Assembly (NCBI RefSeq): GCF_000420525.1
Contig: NZ_ATVC01000009.1
Location: forward strand, 1 to 50,676
DNA: 50,676 nt
Reading direction: 5' to 3'
From: Aquaspirillum serpens DSM 68
GTDB taxonomy: Bacteria; Pseudomonadota; Gammaproteobacteria; Burkholderiales; Aquaspirillaceae
Shown: positions 8,653 through 16,721 of the stretch, in pieces
Layout: each line of letters begins with the position of its first letter
How positions within the stretch are numbered: position 1 is the first letter of the stretch
Translations under genes and position numbers: made by a program
The notes under the pieces: generated by a model
What the model saw: only the letters and a program-made list of their open reading frames with translations
What the model was told of the DNA's origin: nothing
Databases searched by the model: none

Positions 8653-9771
8653 ATGATGTTAAAAGTCGGTTTAGTTGGCTGGCGCGGGATGGTGGGTTCG
8701 GTGCTGATGCAGCGCATGGTAGAAGAAAACGATTTCGCTCATATCGAGCCCATTTATTTCACCACTTCTAACCCTGGTGGCGCTGCGCCGAGCTTTGGCG
8801 GCAAAACTGCACCCGCGCTGAAAGATGCGAAAAACCTTGATGAGCTCAAAGCATGTGATGTGATTATCACCTGCCAAGGTGGCGATTACACCAACGAAGT
8901 GTATGCCCCGCTGCGTGCCACTGGTTGGGATGGCTATTGGATTGATGCCGCCAGCGCGTTACGGATGGAAGACGAAGCCGTCATTATCTTAGATCCAGTC
9001 AATATGAATGTGATCAAAGATTCTCTCGCTAAAGGCGGCAAGACCTTTGTGGGCGGTAACTGCACCGTTAGCCTGATGTTGATGGCGCTGGGTGGTCTGT
9101 TCCAGAACGATCTGGTTGAGTGGGCAACATCGATGACCTACCAAGCAGCTTCGGGCGCTGGCGCTAACAATATGCGCGAATTGCTGAAAGGCATGGGCGC
9201 AGTGAATGCCGCTGTCGCTGCGGAATTGGCCGACAAAAACAGCGCGATTCTCGACATCGATCGCAAAGTGGCCGAGTTTATTCGCTCTGATGCCAATCCA
9301 ACTGAATACTTCGGTGTGCCGTTGGCAGGTAGCTTGATTCCTTGGATTGACAAAGATTTGGGCAATGGTCAATCGAAGGAAGAATGGAAAGGCGGCGTTG
9401 AGACCAATAAAATCTTGGGTCGTGCAGCCAATCCTATCGTGATTGATGGCCTGTGCGTGCGGATTGGCGCGATGCGTTGCCACAGCCAAGCGTTAACCAT
9501 CAAGTTGAAACAAGACTTGCCAGTTGCTGAAATCGAAGCTTTGTTAGCCAAAGCCAACGATTGGGTGAAAGTGGTGCCAAACCAACGCGAAGTGTCGATG
9601 AAAGAATTGACGCCTGCGGCAGTGACTGGGACTTTGACTGTGCCGGTGGGTCGTATCCGCAAACTCGGTATGGGTGGTGAATATATCAGCGCCTTTACCT
9701 GCGGTGATCAACTGTTGTGGGGCGCGGCTGAACCACTGCGTCGCATGTTGCGCATTGTGTTAGAAAAGTAA
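8653..9771 (+). CDS. asd: Aspartate-semialdehyde dehydrogenase
   Basis: Reduces aspartyl phosphate to aspartate semialdehyde with NADPH, feeding lysine/diaminopimelate, threonine and methionine synthesis. The protein (372 residues, or 371 if the second ATG at 8656 is used) is of the enteric type: [18 protein letters not shown] Rossmann start, [16 protein letters not shown] with the catalytic Cys, [15 protein letters not shown], and the [16 protein letters not shown] segment with the active-site His. AAAGGA at 8645-8650 serves as ribosome site. It follows leuB by 50 bases and is closed by two hairpins. Confidence 0.97.
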   Translation: MMLKVGLVGWRGMVGSVLMQRMVEENDFAHIEPIYFTTSNPGGAAPSFGGKTAPALKDAKNLDELKACDVIITCQGGDYTNEVYAPLRATGWDGYWIDAASALRMEDEAVIILDPVNMNVIKDSLAKGGKTFVGGNCTVSLMLMALGGLFQNDLVEWATSMTYQAASGAGANNMRELLKGMGAVNAAVAAELADKNSAILDIDRKVAEFIRSDANPTEYFGVPLAGSLIPWIDKDLGNGQSKEEWKGGVETNKILGRAANPIVIDGLCVRIGAMRCHSQALTIKLKQDLPVAEIEALLAKANDWVKVVPNQREVSMKELTPAAVTGTLTVPVGRIRKLGMGGEYISAFTCGDQLLWGAAEPLRRMLRIVLEK

Positions 9772-9780
9772 TCTGACGCC

Positions 9781-9843
9781 GTATGGGGGCGATAAATGCT
9801 CCCATACTGCATCGGTAAGGGCATCATCTGCGATGCCCTTTTT
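9781..9843 (+). terminator. Tandem terminator hairpins after asd
   Basis: The first hairpin pairs GTATGGG (9781-9787) with CCCATAC (9801-9807). The second pairs AAGGGCATC (9817-9825) with GATGCCCTT (9832-9840) and runs into TTT, forming a classic intrinsic terminator. They separate the leu-asd operon from usg. Confidence 0.8.
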
Positions 9844-9965
9844 AGTGAATGTGTTGGCTGATGTTTGACTTACTGTTTTGCAATTAAATTCGCCTTTATT
9901 CGTCTAAAGAGTGTTGTTTTTGCAACAAATTTTCACGTTGTTTTATGTATTGTTTAGGACTTGCT

Positions 9966-10931
9966 ATGTCTCATACGGTTTCTTCTGCAGTTGCAATCAT
10001 TGGTGCTACCACGGTAGTGGGTAGTGCGATTTGTGATTTACTCGCTAGCGCCAGTTGGCCGCTGGCAAATGTCCATGCGTTAGATTTGGCTGATTTGGCC
10101 GGTGAATCGGTCTATTTCGGCCACCACGAATTGACGGTTGGTGATTATCACGATTTCGATTTTACGCAAGTGCAAGCGGTGGTGATCTGCCATGCGGCAG
10201 TGGCTCACGACAGCGACTTGGCACGTGAATTACAGCAGCTGGGGCTATTGGTAGTGTTGGCAGTCGATGACGTGGCGAATTGCTGGCCTCAGGCGGTGCG
10301 TGCCTTACACAAAACCACAGCAAGCACTGCTGTGGCATTGCCTTTGCCGGTGGTGAGTGTGTTGGCACAAGCGTTGTTGCCGATTCAACAACATACCCGC
10401 CTGCGTCGTGTCGCAGCAGTCAGTATGGAGGCGGTGTCAGATTATGGTCAGGCGGGCATTGAAGAGCTGGCCTCGCAAACCACCGCTTTGTTTAATCAAC
10501 AACCATTGATTAACGATATTTTTCCGCAACGAATGGCGTTTAATATTCTGCCGCTGTCACAAACAGAGCAAGACCAAGCACAACAGCAGTTGGCACAACT
10601 GTTGCTGTTGACTGAAGACAGCGTAACGGTGCGCCGTCATCGGGTGCCGGTGTTTTTTGGCCATACCTTAAACGTGGAAATAGAAACAGACATGCCGTTG
10701 GATATCGAAACCGTATGCGAATGGTGGCGGGCTGCTGGCTGTGTGGTGTTGGCAGATGAGGCCTTGGTTGATGCGAACCCCATGTCGGTAACAGGCCAAG
10801 ATAGGTTGACTATTGCTCGTGTCAATCGCGCAGAAACGCAAAAATCGCTGTTGAATTTCTGGTTATGTGCCGATAATGTGCGGGTTGCGGTTGCAAAACC
10901 TGTGCTAGAACTGCTGGCGACAGGACAGTAA
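9966..10931 (+). CDS. usg: Usg-1-like protein (catalytically degenerate aspartate-semialdehyde dehydrogenase homologue)
   Basis: A 321-residue Rossmann-type protein with the N-terminal glycine-rich nucleotide loop (AIIGATTVVGSAICDLL) and the fold pattern of aspartate-semialdehyde dehydrogenase, but without the GGNC catalytic cysteine segment. It matches the E. coli Usg family in order of motifs (QRMAFNILPL; VPVFFGHTLNVEIET; FWLCADNVRVA near the end). The family has no firmly established function and usually sits between asd/pdxB and truA. ATG 9966 is chosen because AGGA (9956-9959) precedes it at good spacing; an in-frame start at 9945 lacks one. It stands downstream of the asd terminator and is followed by fimV. 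Confidence 0.85.
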   Translation: MSHTVSSAVAIIGATTVVGSAICDLLASASWPLANVHALDLADLAGESVYFGHHELTVGDYHDFDFTQVQAVVICHAAVAHDSDLARELQQLGLLVVLAVDDVANCWPQAVRALHKTTASTAVALPLPVVSVLAQALLPIQQHTRLRRVAAVSMEAVSDYGQAGIEELASQTTALFNQQPLINDIFPQRMAFNILPLSQTEQDQAQQQLAQLLLLTEDSVTVRRHRVPVFFGHTLNVEIETDMPLDIETVCEWWRAAGCVVLADEALVDANPMSVTGQDRLTIARVNRAETQKSLLNFWLCADNVRVAVAKPVLELLATGQ

Positions 10932-11049
10932 AATATTGCGACGCCCGTAAAATCACGACACACTTGAATAGCCTGTGTCAGTTTACGGCTTGGGTAGCGT
11001 GGCTACTCAAGACCCTAAAACATTCTACGCAATAAGAAAAAGGTGGGCT

Positions 11050-13179
11050 GTGAACTTTTCCCCGACTTTCCGACGAAATGTGCTGGCGACTTCTTTATTG
11101 CTGTCTGCCGCACCGGCTATGGCTGCCGAGCTGGGTGCCTTGCGGATTACTTCTGGCTTGGGTCAGCCATTTCGGGCTGAATTAGAAGTGAGCGATGTTG
11201 CAGCCAACGACTTAAAAATTCGTATTGCCTCGGCTGATCAATTTAAACGTAACCGCCTGCCCTATCCCGAATTTCTCCGTGATGCAGTGATTTCCGTAGA
11301 GAAAAAAACCGATGGTAAAGCGGTGGTGCGTTTGGCCTCGCCGACGCCTGCTCGCAGTGCTTATGTGTCGGTGTTGCTCGATATTGAAACCGCAGGGAAA
11401 ACCCGTTCACAAGCGCTCACTGGCCTTATCGGTGGCCCTGCCACCCCTCCCGAAAAAGCCACCGCTAAAGATGATACCGTCGGCCCGTTGGCTAATGGTA
11501 AAACCTACCCCGTGCGCACTGGCGATACCCTGTCTGGTATTGCCAGTAAAGTTAAGCCAAGTGGCGTGAGTTTGGAACAGGTGATGGTCGGGTTATACGA
11601 AACCAACCCGCGCGCTTTTGCTGGCAATATGAATATTGTTATTGCTGGCAAAACCTTAAAAGTGCCACCGAAAAATGAATTGGCTAAAACGCCGCCTGCT
11701 GAAGCACATCGTGAAGTGCAAGCGCAGGTCGCTAACTGGCGCGCTTATCGTGGTCGTGTGGCGGATATGGCATCGCAACAAACCGGACAACAGCGCGCAC
11801 CAGATACCACTAAAGGCCGTATTGTGGCGCAAACGCCTGAAACGGCGGCGCCGAGTGCTGAAGCGGGGCGTGATGTGTTGCGCTTATCTCGTGCCGATGA
11901 GAAAGCCTTAGCCAATGCACAGAAAAAAGTACAAGTTTTAGAAGAAGAATTGGTTGCGCGAGATAAGGCGATAGACGAGGCGAATGATCGTATCAAAGAG
12001 CTGGAAAAAAACGTCAGCGATATGAAAGCCTTGTTAGAGCTGAAAAATAAGGCGCTAGCTGAACAGCAAAATCGCAGTGAAGGTAAACCCGATCCAGCTC
12101 AAGCTCCTGCCGCAGATAAACCGGTGCCGGCAGCCAGCAAACCCGCCTCTACTGAAAAAGCGGCGGCTCCAGAAGCTGAAGAAGAACCCATTTGGCCGTG
12201 GGCGGCAGGTGGTGCAGCGGGTTTAGCCGCCGTGTTAGGTGGATTGTTCTACTGGCGGCGTCGGCAAGAGGAAAAAACGGAAGAATTAGCGGCTGTTGAT
12301 GAAGTGATTGCTACAGCACCACCATTACCACCTGAGCCGGTAATCGAGCCAGAACCAGAACCTTTACCTGAGCCGGTGGCAGTTGAACCCGAGCCACCTG
12401 AAATGTCTCAAATCGTGGTCGAGCCGTTGTTAGAAGCCATTGTCCCTGAACCAGAGGCACCGCCTGCTGCTGCGCCAACACCGCCACCTGGCGCGTTGTT
12501 AGAGTTCACAGAAGATTTCGATATGCTGGCCATCCCTGGTCAAGCTGTCCCTCCGCCTGTCAGTGCCGCAATTCCACCCGCACCTAGTCCAGCTGACGCG
12601 ATTCCTGAGCTGGAAATGGAAGCCTTGTTGAATGATTTAGAAGAAGTGGTGCCCACACCAGCGGTATTAACCGAGGCCGTTCCACCACCAGCACTGACGC
12701 CAACGGCTGAAGACGCAGAAATTGATGCCATGATGGCGATGTTTGCCGAAGACTTATCGGGCACGCCAGTACCAACCCCTGCACCCGAGCCTGAGCCTGA
12801 ACCGGCAGTGATTCCGGATGATGTGGTGGTTGAACCGGAACCTGCGCCTGAGCCGGTGGCCGAGTCGCCTAAGCCCGAGGTGGAAAACCCAATCCTCGAT
12901 TTTGATTTTGCCATCGATGATATCTTGGCCGAACCGCCTCCCCCACCGCCACCGGTGAAGGATGAAGACAGCCTCAGCTTAACGACACCCGAAGATAAAG
13001 CGCAGCAAGAGCCAGATGATTTGGATATTGGTGATCCAATTAGTACCAAACTTGATCTAGCTCGCGTCTATATCGAAATGGGAGACAGTGAAGGCGCGCG
13101 GGAAATTCTGGAAGAAGTGCTTGCCGAAGGGGATGATGCTCGTAAGGCAGAAGCCCGAGCATTGATGGATACGTTGTAA
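11050..13179 (+). CDS. fimV: FimV-like inner-membrane protein with LysM domain
   Basis: A peptidoglycan-binding polarity and type IV pilus assembly factor. Numbered from GTG 11050 (709 residues): signal peptide ending AMA near residue 22, FimV N-terminal region beginning ELGALRITSGLGQPFRAEL, LysM domain at about 153-207 (YPVRTGDTLSGIASKV), Lys/Glu-rich coiled coil about 283-340, one transmembrane helix near 382-402 followed by RRRQEE, a long acidic Pro/Glu/Val cytoplasmic region, and the conserved C-terminal FimV/TPR-like domain (DPISTKLDLARVYIEMGD). GTG 11050 is chosen because AAGGTGGG precedes it and it yields a proper signal peptide; the frame is open from 10975. In many relatives truA follows directly; here it does not. 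Confidence 0.9.
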   Translation: MNFSPTFRRNVLATSLLLSAAPAMAAELGALRITSGLGQPFRAELEVSDVAANDLKIRIASADQFKRNRLPYPEFLRDAVISVEKKTDGKAVVRLASPTPARSAYVSVLLDIETAGKTRSQALTGLIGGPATPPEKATAKDDTVGPLANGKTYPVRTGDTLSGIASKVKPSGVSLEQVMVGLYETNPRAFAGNMNIVIAGKTLKVPPKNELAKTPPAEAHREVQAQVANWRAYRGRVADMASQQTGQQRAPDTTKGRIVAQTPETAAPSAEAGRDVLRLSRADEKALANAQKKVQVLEEELVARDKAIDEANDRIKELEKNVSDMKALLELKNKALAEQQNRSEGKPDPAQAPAADKPVPAASKPASTEKAAAPEAEEEPIWPWAAGGAAGLAAVLGGLFYWRRRQEEKTEELAAVDEVIATAPPLPPEPVIEPEPEPLPEPVAVEPEPPEMSQIVVEPLLEAIVPEPEAPPAAAPTPPPGALLEFTEDFDMLAIPGQAVPPPVSAAIPPAPSPADAIPELEMEALLNDLEEVVPTPAVLTEAVPPPALTPTAEDAEIDAMMAMFAEDLSGTPVPTPAPEPEPEPAVIPDDVVVEPEPAPEPVAESPKPEVENPILDFDFAIDDILAEPPPPPPPVKDEDSLSLTTPEDKAQQEPDDLDIGDPISTKLDLARVYIEMGDSEGAREILEEVLAEGDDARKAEARALMDTL

Positions 13180-13206
13180 TTCTTCCCGATTCAGCAAAAA
13201 GCATTA

Positions 13207-13232
13207 GGGCAGACCCGTTGGTCTGCCCTATT
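13207..13232 (+). terminator. Terminator-like hairpin after fimV
   Basis: GGGCAGACC (13207-13215) pairs perfectly with GGTCTGCCC (13220-13228) around CGTT; only a short TATTA follows. It lies between fimV and the convergent RelA/SpoT-domain gene and could serve both strands. Confidence 0.6.
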
Positions 13233-13252
13233 AGCTTGGTTCCAGCGCAAGA

Positions 13253-13798
13253 TTACAAAAAACTTCTTTTAAATTTTTGGTGGTTATCGATATTGTTTTG
13301 CATATCCGCAGTATCCCAGATTTGCAGTTCCCACGGAAAGTAAAAGTTGTTTTTGTTTTTGAAATATACGTGCAAACCACGATACCCCGCTTTATTGCGC
13401 AAATACCAGTTTTTTAGATTTAACTCATCCTGCCAATCATCCAGTAAAGCCATCGCGGCATTGATTTCATCGATAGTCAAGATGATACGTGCGCCAAAAA
13501 TATCATTGAGCCAGTTGTTAACAGGGTATTGATCTTCGCGGTTGGAAAAGCGTTCGATCTTGTCATCAATGCTTTCACGGGTTTTCATGCGGTAAAAGTA
13601 TCTGATGTCAATGTTTTCTGTCATCAGGTAATCGTTAATGCTCTCGTGCAGGGTGAGGCGGTAGCGGTAGATATGAGGTGTGGGGACATGTGTGATAGTT
13701 CTGGAGAGGTTGATTTTTTCAATCTTACCGGTTTCAAAATAATCATTTGAAAACTGATAATGTAAGCGATTGATTTCACTGATTGATTTTATCCACAA
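13253..13798 (-). CDS. Single-domain RelA/SpoT-type (small alarmone synthetase-like) protein
   Basis: A 181-residue protein consisting almost wholly of a RelA/SpoT nucleotidyltransferase domain. Visible hallmarks are the ATP-binding Arg70/Lys72 and Lys80 region (YRMKTRESIDDK), the Mg-binding Asp99 in NDIFGARI, GYRGLH at 138-143, and Glu157 in the WELQI strand. The usual Arg after the ELQI strand is Trp161. Members make (p)ppGpp-type alarmones or, in toxin versions, pyrophosphorylate other targets. The start is TTG 13798 behind a weak GAGA; an in-frame stop lies just upstream and no better start exists. Base composition is more A+T-rich than in the neighbours, suggesting acquisition. It lies about 115 bases downstream of the GGDEF-EAL gene on the same strand. 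No antitoxin-like partner is visible. Confidence 0.75.
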   Translation of the reverse strand: MWIKSISEINRLHYQFSNDYFETGKIEKINLSRTITHVPTPHIYRYRLTLHESINDYLMTENIDIRYFYRMKTRESIDDKIERFSNREDQYPVNNWLNDIFGARIILTIDEINAAMALLDDWQDELNLKNWYLRNKAGYRGLHVYFKNKNNFYFPWELQIWDTADMQNNIDNHQKFKRSFL

Positions 13799-13885
13799 GG
13801 ATTCTCGATGTTAAATAATAAATCAATAAGTATGGATAGATATGTTTTCGGGATAATTTTACCAATCCAACTGACACGAGATTAC

Positions 13886-13900
13886 CGCCAAAAGTTGGCG
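13886..13900. repeat. Short palindrome between the GGDEF-EAL and RelA/SpoT genes
   Basis: CGCCAA and TTGGCG are separated by three bases. Nearly the same 15 bases (one substitution) recur at 49929-49943, next to an IS605-type end hairpin. It could be a dispersed small palindrome or coincidence. Confidence 0.35.
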
Positions 13901-13915
13901 CGAGTTCTAGGATGA

Positions 13916-16435
13916 TTAGTCGATATTCAGCACAACATTTTGTTCACGTTCACCGATAAAGTGTGCCAGTTGCTCCGGCGGCAGGGGTTTGCTGTAGAAA
14001 TAGCCCTGAATTAACTCACAGCCACAGCGTTTCAAGAACAGCCTTTGTTCGCTGGTTTCGACACCTTCGGCTACGACAAACAAGCGCAGTTTCTTCGCCA
14101 TCGCCATAATTGCTTCAGTAATTGCCACATTATCGCCATCGTCTGGGATCCCTTCGATAAAAGAACGGTCGATTTTCAGACAATCCAAAGGAAACCGCTT
14201 CAAGTTCGACAGAGAAGAATAACCGGTACCAAAATCGTCAATGGCCAGCATCACCCCCAACGATTTTAGCTGGTTTAATACCTGAATTGCCTCCGCAGGA
14301 TCTTGCATCAAGGTTGATTCTGTCACTTCCAACTCTAAGCGCTGTGGTGAAATACCTGCTGCTGTAAATGCAGTGACCACTTTCTCTAACAAGCGGCTGT
14401 CCATAAATTGCCTTGGTGATAGGTTAACTGCCACGCGAGGCACCTCCACTCCCTCGGCATCCCAACGTGCCAACTGTCGGCAGGCTTCTGCCATCACCCA
14501 TTCACCAATTGGGCGGATGAGGCCAGATTCCTCGGCAATCGGGATAAATTGAGCGGGTGATACCATCCCAATTTCTGGGTTATACCAGCGTAACAACGCC
14601 TCAACTGCTTGAACTTTATCGGTAAACGGATTCACCTGTGGTTGATACACCAAACGGAACTCTTGCCGCTCTAATGCCAAACGCAAACCATTTTCCATGA
14701 GCAAGCGTTCAAAAGCTTGTTCATTCATGGTAGCGGCAAAAAACTCATACGTATTTTTGCCTGCTTCTTTTGCGCGATACATGGCCGTATCTGCATTTTT
14801 CAGTAACGACATGGCATCATTCCCATCGCTTGGGAAGATGGCAATGCCGATAGAGCCGGTTACAAATAGCTCATGTTCTTCTAACTTTAATGGCTGTGCT
14901 AACTCGGTCAGTAAACGATCCGCTATCGCGGTGATGGCGTCTTTGTGGCAATCCCCCTCGAAAATCACCGTAAATTCATCACCATCAAAACGTCCCAGAA
15001 AAGCCTCATTCCCCACCGCATATTTCAGTCGTGCGGAAATCACGCGCAGTAAATCGTCCCCTGCCGGATGACCAAAGGAATCATTGATCAGCTTAAAACG
15101 GTCGAGGTCGATAAACATCACGGCCAGCTGGCTGTTATTCTCGCGTGCATGATCGACAGCTTTAGTGAGTCTTTCGATAAAGTTGACCCGATTGGGTAGT
15201 CGAGTCAGCGGGTCGTGGCTGGCGAGGAACTGTAGCCTGTCTTCAGCGACTTTGCGCTTAGTGATGTCAGAAAATACACAGACATAATGCTGAACTGCAC
15301 CAGTGTCATCGCTGACTGCGCTAATCGACAGCCACACCGGATATAGGTCGCCATCTTTACGCCGGTCGAGAAATTCGCCTTGCCATAAACCACATTCATC
15401 CAACGCCCGCATCATCTGAGCATTCACTGCATGACCCATGTGGTCAACACGGAACATTCGTGAGCGCCTGCCGACGGCTTCAGCTTCGCTATAGCCTGTG
15501 ATGCGCGAAAAAGCGGCATTGACGGCAATAATTCTGGCCTCGTGGTCGGTGAGCAAAATCCCTTCCGACGAATTATCAAACACAGTAGAAGCCAGTTTTA
15601 GCTTGGTCTCAGTCGCCAGCCGCTCGGAGATGTCGAGAACCACACTGATAAAGGCAGATTGCCCATGATAGTCAAACAATCGGCTGTGAATTTCGACCGG
15701 CAACGGGCGGTTATCACGGCAGCGCAATGTGGTGATAAAACGGTGGTGTTCGACTTGATTTTCGATGCGGTATGCTGCTTGTTGACGAATTCGTTCGATT
15801 TCACTGTCGATCAGACATTCATCAAGCGACTTCCCTAACAGCTCGTCGATACTGTAGTCCATCAAATCAGCGAGTCGTTGATTGATATAGACAATTTCGT
15901 TGTCTTGCTGGATAAACACACCAACCAATTTTTGTTCAGCGAGGGCGCGATATTGTTCCTCGGCTTCGTTAAGGCGTAATTCATTCTCACGCTGAGCGGT
16001 GATATCTGTCGCAATACAACCGATGGCATTGAGAATGCCATCAGCAGAGTAGAGCGGAAATTTTGTGGCAAGAATAAAACGTTGATCTACACCATGATTC
16101 AACTGTGTCTCGATATGGCAGGGCTGTCCAGTACGAAAAATGATGTCATCAAGTTTTTGTAATTCTTCAAAACCTTGATTTTCTGGTAGACAATCTAAAG
16201 CTTCTTTGCCAATTAACTCATTTTCTTTTTTATTTAGCAATTCTGCAAAACTATGGCTGACATGTAAGTAACGGCCAGCAATATCTTTGACAAAAACTGG
16301 ATTGGGGCTGTGTTGCAATACACTGTTAAAACGATAGCGTATGCGCTCCAACTGCCGAAGGCGGTGAAGCAAATAGATACACGCTGCGCTAAGCGCCAAG
16401 CTCAATAACAGCAAGAACGGCATAAGCCACGCCAT
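13916..16435 (-). CDS. Membrane-anchored PAS-PAS-PAS-GGDEF-EAL cyclic-di-GMP protein
   Basis: An 839-residue signalling protein: one N-terminal transmembrane helix (residues 4-24), PAS domains around 30-150, 155-275 and 280-400, a GGDEF domain about 405-575 and an EAL domain about 590-830. The cyclase signature is DGDEF at 484-488 instead of GGDEF, and no RxxD inhibitory site is seen at the usual distance. The phosphodiesterase part is complete: EAL at 612-614, NLSPRQF, ELEVTEST, IDDFGTGYSS, LKIDRSFI, VAEGVET and QGYFYSKP. It is therefore likely to hydrolyse c-di-GMP at the inner membrane under PAS control; cyclase activity is uncertain. The gene is divergent from mfd across 286 bases. Confidence 0.92.
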   Translation of the reverse strand: MAWLMPFLLLLSLALSAACIYLLHRLRQLERIRYRFNSVLQHSPNPVFVKDIAGRYLHVSHSFAELLNKKENELIGKEALDCLPENQGFEELQKLDDIIFRTGQPCHIETQLNHGVDQRFILATKFPLYSADGILNAIGCIATDITAQRENELRLNEAEEQYRALAEQKLVGVFIQQDNEIVYINQRLADLMDYSIDELLGKSLDECLIDSEIERIRQQAAYRIENQVEHHRFITTLRCRDNRPLPVEIHSRLFDYHGQSAFISVVLDISERLATETKLKLASTVFDNSSEGILLTDHEARIIAVNAAFSRITGYSEAEAVGRRSRMFRVDHMGHAVNAQMMRALDECGLWQGEFLDRRKDGDLYPVWLSISAVSDDTGAVQHYVCVFSDITKRKVAEDRLQFLASHDPLTRLPNRVNFIERLTKAVDHARENNSQLAVMFIDLDRFKLINDSFGHPAGDDLLRVISARLKYAVGNEAFLGRFDGDEFTVIFEGDCHKDAITAIADRLLTELAQPLKLEEHELFVTGSIGIAIFPSDGNDAMSLLKNADTAMYRAKEAGKNTYEFFAATMNEQAFERLLMENGLRLALERQEFRLVYQPQVNPFTDKVQAVEALLRWYNPEIGMVSPAQFIPIAEESGLIRPIGEWVMAEACRQLARWDAEGVEVPRVAVNLSPRQFMDSRLLEKVVTAFTAAGISPQRLELEVTESTLMQDPAEAIQVLNQLKSLGVMLAIDDFGTGYSSLSNLKRFPLDCLKIDRSFIEGIPDDGDNVAITEAIMAMAKKLRLFVVAEGVETSEQRLFLKRCGCELIQGYFYSKPLPPEQLAHFIGEREQNVVLNID

Positions 16436-16721
16436 TCATGTCTCCCCTCAAACGTCTGGTTTGGCTAACAACAAATAGTCAGTGATGGATAGTACTCTAA
16501 CACCCGATCGCAACACTGATGCGTCAGTTTGACGCAGTTTTTGTTGCATCCGATTAGCATTAAACATCCAAAACAAAATAAGTCGCATAACGAAAGTCTG
16601 CAATGTAAAACGAAAACCTGATTTGTGAAATAGAGAAATTTAATTTTTAGCTTTAGTTGCAATGCAGCAATAAAGCGATGACCGTTATAATCCCTTCTTT
16701 ATTTTTAACATTTGCTGATTT
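16436..16721. promoter_or_regulatory. Divergent promoter region between the GGDEF-EAL gene and mfd
   Basis: An A+T-rich spacer of 286 bases. A perfect -10 hexamer TATAAT at 16686-16691 lies 30 bases before the mfd ATG; the -35 position (about 16663-16668) is poor, and TTGCAA at 16657-16662 is too far away at 23 bases. mfd has no clear Shine-Dalgarno sequence. A 65-codon Cys-rich minus-strand frame here is not considered a gene. Confidence 0.45.

Noticed and set aside
12540-13049. Ser/Gly-rich minus-strand frame of 169 codons
   Set aside because: Antisense of the Pro/Glu/Ala-rich region of fimV; no ribosome site.
16465-16662. Cys-rich 65-codon minus-strand frame in the mfd upstream region
   Set aside because: Lies in A+T-rich promoter DNA, without ribosome site or recognisable pattern.
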